Shown here: in pieces, positions 15,661 to 22,714 of the stretch
How the letters are laid out: each line of letters opens with the position of its first letter
Numbering within the stretch: the stretch's first letter is position 1
Assembly: GCA_019359595.1 (NCBI GenBank)
Contig: JAHHGZ010000009.1
Span: forward strand, 124,001-188,000
Length of the DNA stretch: 64,000 nucleotides
Direction: 5' to 3'
DNA from: Cyanomargarita calcarea GSE-NOS-MK-12-04C
GTDB taxonomy: Bacteria; Cyanobacteriota; Cyanobacteriia; Cyanobacteriales; Nostocaceae
Program-made: the position numbers and the translations under genes
The notes under the pieces: model-generated
What the model was told of the DNA's origin: nothing
What the model saw: only the letters and a program-made list of their open reading frames with translations
Databases searched by the model: none

Positions 15661-16146
15661 TCAATCATCACTATTAATCGCATGACGTGCTGTTATAAAC
15701 AAAGTCGCAAGATTGTGGCCATTTTCAGAATTGTTACTAGGTCTCCAAGAATTTAACCAAACATCATGGTTAAATCCTCCTCCCAATCCGACGCAGTACC
15801 AATACCATCCTTCTTCACTCAGAAATGGCGCACCGTAGTAACTTTGTCTGGTAAAGTGATGGTCTCCTTCTCCTAGAGTATTCCACGGGTAATTTAGATA
15901 GCAGCCAATGGGAGGAAGTCGAGGATAATCGGATGGTAATAAAAACAAAACATCTGTGTTAGAAACTGTAAACTTTTTGGAAGATAAAGGCATTCCTTTA
16001 ATCAGAACAGCAGTATATTTGATATTGCCTACAGTTTTGCTACCAACAATTACATTTTTGGCAACTTTTTCTAACAGTTTGAGTTCTTCTAGAATTCGCT
16101 GACTTGGTTTAATTCCTGATTTTTCTTGACTGATTGTAACTGCCAT
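15661..16146 (-). CDS. Prokaryotic E2-like (UBC fold) protein
   Basis: A 161-residue protein from the ATG at 16146 (MAVTISQEKSG), preferred over an upstream start because 'caaggttaatc' precedes it. The sequence 'TDVLFLLPSDYPRLPPIGCYLNYP' has the Pro-rich turn of the UBC fold. 'GWYWYCVGLGGGFNHDVW' and 'SWRPSNNSENGHNLATLF' match the bacterial E2 family often called Prok-E2_E. A canonical catalytic Cys is not obvious; the candidates are those in 'GCYL' and 'WYCVG'. It probably transfers or positions the UBL between the E1 and its target. It is flanked by the UBL (64 bp upstream) and JAB-E1. Confidence 0.8.
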   Translation of the reverse strand: MAVTISQEKSGIKPSQRILEELKLLEKVAKNVIVGSKTVGNIKYTAVLIKGMPLSSKKFTVSNTDVLFLLPSDYPRLPPIGCYLNYPWNTLGEGDHHFTRQSYYGAPFLSEEGWYWYCVGLGGGFNHDVWLNSWRPSNNSENGHNLATLFITARHAINSDD

Positions 16147-16210
16147 GATTAACCTTGATAATTCCAAATTTTTAACTAGACAATTGGATAATCCAAAATC
16201 TAAAATTCCA

Positions 16211-16408
16211 CTACCCTTTGACAATTTTGGGTACAGTCCAAACCTTTGAACCTTCTTTCAGTGCTTCGTTATTTTTGAGAGGACGTGTACCAGCAAAACC
16301 TTCTTCCATCACATCATCTTGACCAATTTCTGGTAATTTTTTTCTTAACTCTTCAACAGTTGCACCTTGTGGTAAATCAACCAATTTACCGTTAACAATT
16401 GCTCTCAT
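16211..16408 (-). CDS. Small ubiquitin-like beta-grasp protein ending in Gly
   Basis: A 65-residue protein: 'MRAIVNGKLVDLPQGATVEE' opens with strand-turn-strand-helix of the beta-grasp fold and the chain ends 'VPKIVKG'. The free C-terminal glycine is what an E1 would adenylate, with no processing needed. 'GAGGAAATAAG' just before the ATG is a good ribosome binding site. It is a single-domain UBL, unlike the double beta-grasp of BilA and the multi-ubiquitin proteins of other E2_E operons (family knowledge). The genes for E2 and JAB-E1 follow directly. Confidence 0.8.
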   Translation of the reverse strand: MRAIVNGKLVDLPQGATVEELRKKLPEIGQDDVMEEGFAGTRPLKNNEALKEGSKVWTVPKIVKG

Positions 16409-16450
16409 CTTATTTCCTCACTTTGTTCTAATTATTAACCTGATGGTGAT

Positions 16451-16864
16451 TTAAATATCTATGAACAACCCATTTCTAGATTCTGGTTGAATGAATTCCA
16501 GAGATTTCACTTTTTTCTGATGCTGAATTTTGTGATGTTCGGGTTGATTATTCATGCCAAATATAAACCACAAACCTATCAAACCGATGACAGTGCTTAT
16601 CTTGAGCAAAAATAACTGTTTAGCTTGTCTCGATGTCACATCCTCCAAAAAGCCAATTTTTTGCTCCATCTTTTGTAGATAGGATTTGTTACTATTAACT
16701 TCCTCGCTTACCTTTTGGAAATATTGCGTATAGTCTTGTTTGCTAATAGCAGTAACCTGAGATTCTAAATGCTCAAAACGTTGATTGATTCTCTCAGTCT
16801 TTTGTGTAAGTTCATCAAAATTGCTTAGTTCTTGATTAATTAATTTGCCATTCAATGTCCCCAT
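16451..16864 (-). CDS. Coiled-coil protein with one C-terminal membrane span
   Basis: A 138-residue protein from ATG 16864 (MGTLNGKLIN), chosen because AAGGAG lies 7 nt upstream. Residues ~15-90 are heptad-rich ('FDELTQKTERINQRFEHLESQV', 'SEEVNSNKSYLQKMEQKIGFLE'). Residues ~96-115 are a membrane span ('LLKISTVIGLIGLWFIFGM'), followed by a short basic tail. No enzyme motif is present. It may tether or scaffold the system at the membrane, or be its target. It lies between the NYN gene and the UBL gene. A truncated copy sits at 1581-1796. Confidence 0.7.
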   Translation of the reverse strand: MGTLNGKLINQELSNFDELTQKTERINQRFEHLESQVTAISKQDYTQYFQKVSEEVNSNKSYLQKMEQKIGFLEDVTSRQAKQLFLLKISTVIGLIGLWFIFGMNNQPEHHKIQHQKKVKSLEFIQPESRNGLFIDI

Positions 16865-16909
16865 GAATAACTCCTTTTGTTTTTTGTTTATTTCATAATT
16901 ACGCATTCA

Positions 16910-17482
16910 TCAATCAAAGACATTAGAACTACCAATACGGTGGTAATTTTGGCTAGTGTCATGTTGGTCAAATTCATCAAATACCTCAGTCAAATCCACT
17001 ACGCTATTAGCCGAGTTTTTTAACTCACTTCCTAAAGATTGTTCGACTGAAGCTACCTCAACTCGTATTCCTCGTCTTCTCAATTTTTGTGCTAAATAAG
17101 CGAAATCCGAATCTCCGGTCACCAAAACCACAATATCTGGTTTAATTTCTAAGGCTAACTCAATTGCATCGATTGCCATCACAACATCAACATTATTCTC
17201 GTAATCATCTCCTTTAGCTTTACCTTCTTTTGCTACGACTAAAAAACCATTACTCTTTGCCCAGTAGATAAATTTTTCTTTGCTTTTTCGTTGTTCTTCA
17301 AATCTTTCTTTTGCAGGAGGTAAACCGAGATAAATCACCATCTCAATTAACTCTCTCCCTTCTTTTGGGTCGGCTAAATAATCCCGCATTTTATGCCAGT
17401 TAATTTTGCGATTAAAATTTTGTGCTGCCATAAAAGCGTTATCACCATCCGCAATAACCATCACTCGATGAAGATTTCCCAT
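16910..17482 (-). CDS. NYN-domain (PIN-like) nuclease family protein
   Basis: A 190-residue protein. 'RVMVIADGDNAFMAAQNFN' places the first acidic residues (Asp13, Asp15 region). 'KGDDYENNVDVVMAIDAIELA' and 'DIVVLVTGDSDFAYLAQKLRRRGIRVEVA' give the remaining conserved Asp of the LabA/NYN group. NYN proteins are predicted metal-dependent RNases (family knowledge). This is the first gene of a five-gene minus-strand operon with UBL, E2 and JAB-E1. A second NYN protein is encoded divergently from the same intergenic region. Substrate unknown. Confidence 0.85.
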   Translation of the reverse strand: MGNLHRVMVIADGDNAFMAAQNFNRKINWHKMRDYLADPKEGRELIEMVIYLGLPPAKERFEEQRKSKEKFIYWAKSNGFLVVAKEGKAKGDDYENNVDVVMAIDAIELALEIKPDIVVLVTGDSDFAYLAQKLRRRGIRVEVASVEQSLGSELKNSANSVVDLTEVFDEFDQHDTSQNYHRIGSSNVFD

Positions 17483-17583
17483 ATACTTTCACCATTTGTT
17501 TTGGGTTTGTGTTTTCTTGTTTCCTATTAAAACCTATGGGTGGAATATGCTCTTTCCTTCAGCCAGAACCCTAACTTATTCAA

Positions 17584-17684
17584 TACAGCACTTTGCAAGT
17601 AAATGAAGTACACCCCCTCCCCTTGGCAAGGGGAGGGTTGGGGAGGGGTATTTCTGTACCTCACAAAGTTGAAATTTGCTGTAA
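17584..17684. mobile_element. Miniature inverted-repeat element, family E, between divergent NYN genes
   Basis: About 100 bp with ends 'atacagca..ttt' and 'aaatttgctgtaa' as inverted repeats and a core palindrome 'cctccccttggcaaggggag'. A partial left-end relative ('aaacagcattttagaggtaaatgaggtaca') occurs at 9361-9390. It lies in the promoter region shared by the two NYN genes and could alter their expression. Confidence 0.6.
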
Positions 17685-17777
17685 GTAGGAGTTCTTGTTA
17701 GTCACAGATGGAAATGTCGTTTTCCAGTAACTCACTAAACTAAATGTATGAAAATCAGAAATTAGTGAGTAGTACAA

Positions 17778-18713
17778 ATGAACCTTACTCAAGCATTTCC
17801 AATCGGAATAGTTGCATCGACGGTGTGTCTCTTGACTGGAACTATTAGCAAACAACCTTTATTGCGAGGACTGGGAGAAATAGTCACATTGGGAGCTATC
17901 TCTAGAAAAATAATAGTCAACCAGAAGCAATTAACTCTATTAATTAAAGATAATACTTGCTTACAAGCGAAACTTTCTGATGCAGAGTGTGAATTAAATA
18001 AGCTGGACAAAAAAGTCAAAGTTCAAAATACTTGTCAGCGTCTTTATCTGTCTAAAATTAATAAATTAGAGCATCAGCAAAAAGTGATTGCCGGAAATAT
18101 CACTCAATTGCAAAAGAAGTTAGAGAATAAAACTTTCCCCAAATATGAAAATAATCTAAACAATTCTCAAAAATTACCTGTTAAAATCCTTCCCAATACT
18201 CGAACATCAGTGACTCGTGTTTATATTGACGGCAATAATTTAAGTTTTGCTCTCGATCGCTTGCAAATTGAGGTTGACTATAATGCCCTGCTGATAGAAC
18301 TTTCTCAATATGCCACTGCTACCACTTTTAAATATTACACTGGTGCTCATTTTCCCATGACTGAGGGTCAGAAGCGGTTTATAAATTATTTAGAAGGTTT
18401 GCATTATGAAGTAATTGCACTTCCAATTTTACCTCGACCTGATAGTAATACTGTGAAAACTGTTGGTGATGATGTCAAAATTGTTGTTGATATGTTAGGA
18501 GAAGTTAAACAGCAAGATAGGGTGATTCTTCTGAGTGGTGATGGTGATTTTGTTCCTGCGATCGCCGAACTTCAACGACGTGGGGCAGAGGTCACTGTTA
18601 TTGCGAAAAAAGGTATGTTAAGTCAACAGCTTTGGGAAATAGCTGATGATGTGATTTTTTTGGATGATATACAATATCAAATTGCTAAGTATACGAAATT
18701 AAGTGCCGCTTGA
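17778..18713 (+). CDS. Membrane-anchored coiled-coil NYN-domain protein
   Basis: A 311-residue protein. Residues ~7-50 are hydrophobic ('FPIGIVASTVCLLTGTIS', 'GEIVTLGAI'), giving one or two membrane spans. Residues ~50-120 are a coiled coil. Residues ~145-300 are a NYN/LabA-like domain with 'RVYIDGNNLSFAL', 'TVGDDVKIVVDML' and 'RVILLSGDGDFVPAIAELQRRGAEVTVIA', keeping the acidic residues. It is divergent from, and 295 bp away from, the NYN gene of the ubiquitin-like operon. Coiled coils and membrane spans in both this and the 16451 protein suggest they may associate (inference). Confidence 0.8.
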   Translation: MNLTQAFPIGIVASTVCLLTGTISKQPLLRGLGEIVTLGAISRKIIVNQKQLTLLIKDNTCLQAKLSDAECELNKLDKKVKVQNTCQRLYLSKINKLEHQQKVIAGNITQLQKKLENKTFPKYENNLNNSQKLPVKILPNTRTSVTRVYIDGNNLSFALDRLQIEVDYNALLIELSQYATATTFKYYTGAHFPMTEGQKRFINYLEGLHYEVIALPILPRPDSNTVKTVGDDVKIVVDMLGEVKQQDRVILLSGDGDFVPAIAELQRRGAEVTVIAKKGMLSQQLWEIADDVIFLDDIQYQIAKYTKLSAA

Positions 18714-18815
18714 GTAATTTTGATATTAAAAACGCTTATTTTTTTGTAAACATTATTAGCTTTTACCCTGATTTAAAGTTACGATAAATTTTGGAACAAG
18801 AGTGCATCTAGAACA

Positions 18816-19832
18816 ATGCCAAAACCTGCAGATACAAGTACGAAAAAACTAATTAGTCTTGCACCTGATAATTGGGTTCAATGGGTAACAAATATTCCCA
18901 ATATTAAAGCAGGCGAAATTTTATCGGGGGAATTTCAGTGGATAAGTAGGGAAACCGATGTATTAATTCGTGCTAACAGTCCCGAATATGGAGATTTTCT
19001 CGTTTTAAACGAACTGCAATTACGCTACAGTTCCAAAATGCCTCGTCGAATGCGTTGCTATGCAGCACTTGCAGAAGAAAAATACGAATTACCAACTTAC
19101 CCTGTGTTAATTAATATTTTGCAAACAAGCAATGTGGAAATACCTACAAATTTTGGGCGTTGCTGAATCCGGGTATGAATTGCTAAATTTACCCTCACCC
19201 TAGCCCTCTCCCCAAGGGAGAGGGGACAAGAATTAAAAGCTCCCCTCTCCCTTAGGGAGAGGGGCTGGGGGTGAGGGTAATTCATACCTCAATTCAGCAA
19301 AGCCAAATTTTGCATCAAATATTGCCGGGTTAGTAGCAACTCAAGATTACCGAGTGATTAATTTATGGGAAGTTGATGTTAACGTTGCTTTTCAACAGCC
19401 TTTACCATCATTACTTCCCTTTGTACCAATTCTCAAGGGAGGTGATAATGAGTCTACAATTAGGGAAGCACTGCAAGTTTTGCGTCAGGATGAAGACTTA
19501 AATCAACTGGAGACAGTTCTGGCTTTTTTTGCTACCTTTGTATTAGAAAGTGCGTTAGTTCAAGACATCATGAGGTGGGATATGGGAGTTTTACGCGAGT
19601 CACCCTGGTATCAAGAAATATTACGTGAGGGAGAAACACGCGGGGAAGCACGTGGGGAAGCACGCGGGGAATAGTATTGAGTATAAGGACTAGTTTAGAA
19701 GCTAAGTTTGGTAGTCAGGGATTGGAATTAATGCCACGAATTTCTCAATTTTCTGATTTGCAGCGATTGCAAGCGATTTTACGCAGTGTGGTTTTAGCGA
19801 ATACTGTTGAGGAAATACTCCAAATTTTGTAA
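18816..19832 (+). pseudogene. Rpn-family nuclease gene broken by a 159-bp element and a frameshift
   Basis: The 5' part (18816-19155) encodes 'NWVQWVTNIPNIKAGEILSGEFQWISRETDVLIRA...QLRYSSKMPRRMRCYAALAEEKY', typical of cyanobacterial Rpn/DUF4351 proteins. The element at 19156-19314 stops it. Coding then resumes as 'ASNIAGLVATQDYRVINLWEVDV'. After repeated 'ARGE' units a one-base shift near 19670 separates the end 'LSIRTSLEAKFGSQGLELMPRISQF...NTVEEILQIL'. Removing the element with one target copy restores 'IPTNFASNIAG' exactly. The gene is dead as it stands. Confidence 0.85.
19156..19314. mobile_element. Miniature inverted-repeat element, family D, with 8-bp target duplication
   Basis: 159 bp. 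The left end GGCGTTGCTGAATCCGGGTA and the right end (read inward) GGCTTTGCTGAATTGAGGTA are inverted repeats. It is flanked by AAATTTTG at 19148-19155 and 19315-19322. The interior has paired 'ctctccc..agggagagggg' palindromes. A second copy lies at 39491-39638. No coding content; a transposase in trans is expected. Confidence 0.9.
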
Positions 19833-19899
19833 TTAGTTTTTAGAAATTATTACTAATTTTAATATCAAAGCCCTCTAATTTATAGAGGGCTTATTTTTT

Positions 19900-20731
19900 G
19901 TTTCCAACTAATCCGATTTAAACCCATCGGTAGGGGAGAATATCGTATTGAAGTATCCATAAGAATAGTTAAAAAAGTTTCCAACTAATCCGATTTAAAC
20001 CCATCGGTAGGGGTTCTTTTGACTTGCTCACCTGCTCAAGCTAAAGTTTCCAACTAATCCGATTTAAACCCATCGGTAGGGTCTAGCTGATATGATTCCG
20101 TTCACCAGCACACTCGGTGTTTCCAACTAATCCGATTTAAACCCATCGGTAGGGTTCTTTTGAATATTTGCGCCCCTGCGCAAGCTAATTCAAGTTTCCA
20201 ACTAATCCGATTTAAACCCATCGGTAGGGACAAAGAAGCAGACAAAAAACCAGCAATTAATTTAGTTTCCAACTAATCCGATTTAAACCCATCGGTAGGG
20301 TGTTTTTATTCCACAAAAGCCAGCAATGGCATGCGGGACGTTTCCAACTAATCCGATTTAAACCCATCGGTAGGGGTTTTACAGAGATAAAGATGAGAAG
20401 AGAACCTGAAGAAGTTTCCAACTAATCCGATTTAAACCCATCGGTAGGGTTATGAATCCCTTACAAATTTTAAGCTCTTTTGGTTTCCAACTAATCCGAT
20501 TTAAACCCATCGGTAGGGTGTTAATTATGCACTTATGTGCTTCTTTCAAATAGTTTCCAACTAATCCGATTTAAACCCATCGGTAGGGTCACTTGTAGGT
20601 AGCAGCATTTTTGGATATTTTAGTTTCCAACTAATCCGATTTAAACCCATCGGTAGGGTTGAAATAGCTCGTGAACAACTTCATTTATCTTATCGGTTTC
20701 CAACTAATCCGATTTAAACCCATCGGTAGGG
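19900..20731 (-). CRISPR. CRISPR array 2: 12 repeats of 36 nt, 11 spacers
   Basis: Repeats start at 19900, 19977, 20046, 20119, 20194, 20265, 20340, 20414, 20483, 20553, 20623 and 20696. Each is 36 nt, beginning GTTTCCAAC and ending CATCGGTAGGG. Spacers are roughly 33-41 nt. On the minus strand the repeat ends GTTGGAAAC. The leader and cas2 lie to the right, so the array is read leftward and newest spacers are next to 20732. Spacers 2 (20013-20045) and 4 (20155-20193) are related to each other. Repeats appear identical. Confidence 0.96.
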
Positions 20732-20949
20732 AGTTCGTCTAGGAGAGTTTACCCAGTAAGGGTTTCAGGCGCCAAATCGACGCATGTCTCAAAAACATTA
20801 TATACATCCTCTAAAATACAATCAAAAACAGAATTCAAACCCTTGCCCTGTAAGGAATCGACGCATCTCAACGAAAAATATAGGGTTTCAGCGATTTGGT
20901 GAGATGCGTCGATGAGCATGTTACAAAACCTGTTTAATAATCCTGAAAG
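20732..20949 (-). promoter_or_regulatory. Leader of CRISPR array 2
   Basis: About 218 bp between the last repeat and cas2. It shares ordered blocks with the array 1 leader and has a perfect 14-bp inverted repeat, ATCGACGCATCTCA (20857-20870) with TGAGATGCGTCGAT (20900-20913), and a variant left arm at 20777-20791. 'AGGGTTT' or its complement recurs three times. Adaptation proteins and the array promoter are expected to act here. Confidence 0.8.
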
Positions 20950-21225
20950 CTAGATAACGTAATGCTTTGGTGGCGCCGCAGGTTTTTCACTGCCAATAGT
21001 CAAGACTCTGGAAACAGCCTCTTGGGAAATCCAATAAAATCGCACATTGTCCTCGGATGGTTTAACAATTTTTTTCGATTTCTCAAAAAGTTGTCGCATT
21101 TCTTCCAAACTTAAAAAACATTCAAACACAGAAAACTGAACTCTTCGCCCGTATCCCTCCAGAAAGTTTGATAATTTTGTGCGTCTTTTGTCATTAGAAA
21201 TATCATACACAACAACTACTAACAT
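20950..21225 (-). CDS. cas2: CRISPR-associated endoribonuclease-fold protein Cas2
   Basis: A 91-residue protein: 'MLVVVVYDISNDKRRTKLSN' has the conserved Asp after the first strand, followed by 'LEGYGRRVQFSVFECFLS' and 'VRFYWISQEAVSRV'. Length and layout are typical of Cas2, which forms the Cas1-Cas2 integrase. It is the last gene before the leader of array 2 and is co-oriented with cas1. A broken relative lies at 12212-12305. Confidence 0.93.
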   Translation of the reverse strand: MLVVVVYDISNDKRRTKLSNFLEGYGRRVQFSVFECFLSLEEMRQLFEKSKKIVKPSEDNVRFYWISQEAVSRVLTIGSEKPAAPPKHYVI

Positions 21226-21243
21226 TGCAAGATATTAACTGAG

Positions 21244-21477
21244 TTAATTAGGTTTATTTTTTAATGCAATTATCGTAGCCATAGGAATAAATCCATCAAA
21301 TTGTTCAGTTACATCAATAGCCTCTAAAGCATAAAGTATTTCATTTCTACCAAACATCTGAATACAGATAATACATCCTATTATTTCTCCAAGGAATGGT
21401 ATTGGGAACAAAATACGTCCAACTGTAAAGTCAAGAAAATCATACGCTACGCAAATAATCAACTTTCTAGTCCACAT
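21244..21477 (-). CDS. Small membrane protein between cas1 and cas2, unknown
   Basis: A 77-residue protein in the same direction as cas1 and cas2, starting 18 bp upstream of the end of the cas2 region. The first ~50 residues are hydrophobic ('LIICVAYDFLDFTVGRILFPIPFLGEIIGCIICIQMF'), suggesting two membrane passes. The tail 'EAIDVTEQFDGFIPMATIIALK' is soluble. I recognise no family. Placement inside the adaptation operon suggests co-transcription; a role in adaptation is speculative. Confidence 0.55.
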   Translation of the reverse strand: MWTRKLIICVAYDFLDFTVGRILFPIPFLGEIIGCIICIQMFGRNEILYALEAIDVTEQFDGFIPMATIIALKNKPN

Positions 21478-21545
21478 CAGAATGACTCCTATTAATCTAC
21501 AACATCAATTATTTTAGATATAAACACCGCAATACTTTTCTAGCT

Positions 21546-22652
21546 TTAACCTGCCCTTAAAAAAGATTCATAGGAAACCTCAGATAACAAACAACGTTTA
21601 TATCTTCTAACCTGTAACTGAATAGCGTGTCTGTATGTGGTTTGAGATATTAAATCTGGATGGGAAACTTCTTCATTCATACGAGCTTCAAACTGGTTTA
21701 AAAAAACTTTTCGTGCAGATTGACTTAAATATACTCCCCCCGTATTAGCAATCAAATCAAAATCCTGCGGTTTAAATAAAGACTTATTAATCACTTTTAA
21801 CACCAAGCTATCAACAATGGGAGAACGAAATTCCTCCATCAAATCGAAAGCTAAATATGGCTTCTGTTTCTCACCATAATGAAAATGACCTATATATGGA
21901 GAAAGGCCTTCTGCAATAATAAAACTCAAGACATTATTAAACAAAAGCGTGTAACCAAAACTCAATAATGAATTGACCTCATCAATAGGAGGTTGACGAA
22001 ATCTCTGAGAAAAACTAAAAGCAGAATTAATAATTAACTTTCCAAAAGCAGGAAAATATCTGGCAGCAGCAATCCCTTCATAACCCCGCAATGAATCTAA
22101 ATTATCTACATATCCCAAAGCATTAATATCCTGATTAATGCCATAAATAGCCCTTTCCACATCTTCTAATTTACGTTTACGATTAAATCGCATTAATAGC
22201 TGTTTAGAATTCATTAACTTACCTAAAACAAAAGCTTTTGATAAACTTAATTGAAATGAATCTTCATTACGTCTCTCAATTTGAATTAATTGATGACCCA
22301 AATTAGTTGACTCTTCACTCCACAAATGACCGTGATATTGTCCCGATTGACTGAGAAAGAACACAGCTATTTTGTCTTGCAAGCAAGCATTAATTACAGG
22401 GGTTGATAATTGAATATTACCAAAAACGAGAATTTGCTCAACTTCACGAATTGGAACTTCAAGCTTGGGCTTTTCCGAAACGTGAATAATAAAACGTTGA
22501 TAGTCCTTATAGATTGACGTTCCTTGTTCAATTAAATAAATAGCTGCCATTTCTTGATTCCAAATATTTTTTTGAAAAAGACTATTATCTTCATCCTCTT
22601 CACTTTTGGGAGGTAATTTTGTCTCTACTTCCGCAAGAAAGGGTTGATGCAA
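21546..22652 (-). CDS. cas1: CRISPR-associated integrase Cas1
   Basis: A 368-residue frame from a TTG at 22652. The Cas1 domain begins near residue 36 ('AAIYLIEQGTSIYKDYQRFIIH') and contains 'YGINQDINALGYVDNLDSLRGYEGIAAARYF', the metal ligands in 'PYIGHFHYGEKQKPYLAFDLMEEFRSPIVD', and a basic tail. The frame is open upstream of 22652, through the linker and into the A-run at the end of the reverse transcriptase gene. The natural protein is therefore probably RT-Cas1. Cas1 with Cas2 inserts spacers at the leader-proximal repeat. Confidence 0.93.
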   Translation of the reverse strand: MHQPFLAEVETKLPPKSEEDEDNSLFQKNIWNQEMAAIYLIEQGTSIYKDYQRFIIHVSEKPKLEVPIREVEQILVFGNIQLSTPVINACLQDKIAVFFLSQSGQYHGHLWSEESTNLGHQLIQIERRNEDSFQLSLSKAFVLGKLMNSKQLLMRFNRKRKLEDVERAIYGINQDINALGYVDNLDSLRGYEGIAAARYFPAFGKLIINSAFSFSQRFRQPPIDEVNSLLSFGYTLLFNNVLSFIIAEGLSPYIGHFHYGEKQKPYLAFDLMEEFRSPIVDSLVLKVINKSLFKPQDFDLIANTGGVYLSQSARKVFLNQFEARMNEEVSHPDLISQTTYRHAIQLQVRRYKRCLLSEVSYESFLRAG

Positions 22653-22714
22653 ATAAGTAATATTCTCCGAACCTAACCCTCCTAACTCCTCTCCTTGCAG
22701 AAAAGGGAGAGTTT

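Noticed and set aside
16211-16408. ThiS/MoaD sulfur carrier for the 65-residue protein
   Set aside because: It ends in a single Gly rather than Gly-Gly, and its neighbours are an E2-like protein and a JAB-E1 rather than thiamine or molybdopterin genes, so a ubiquitin-like role fits better.
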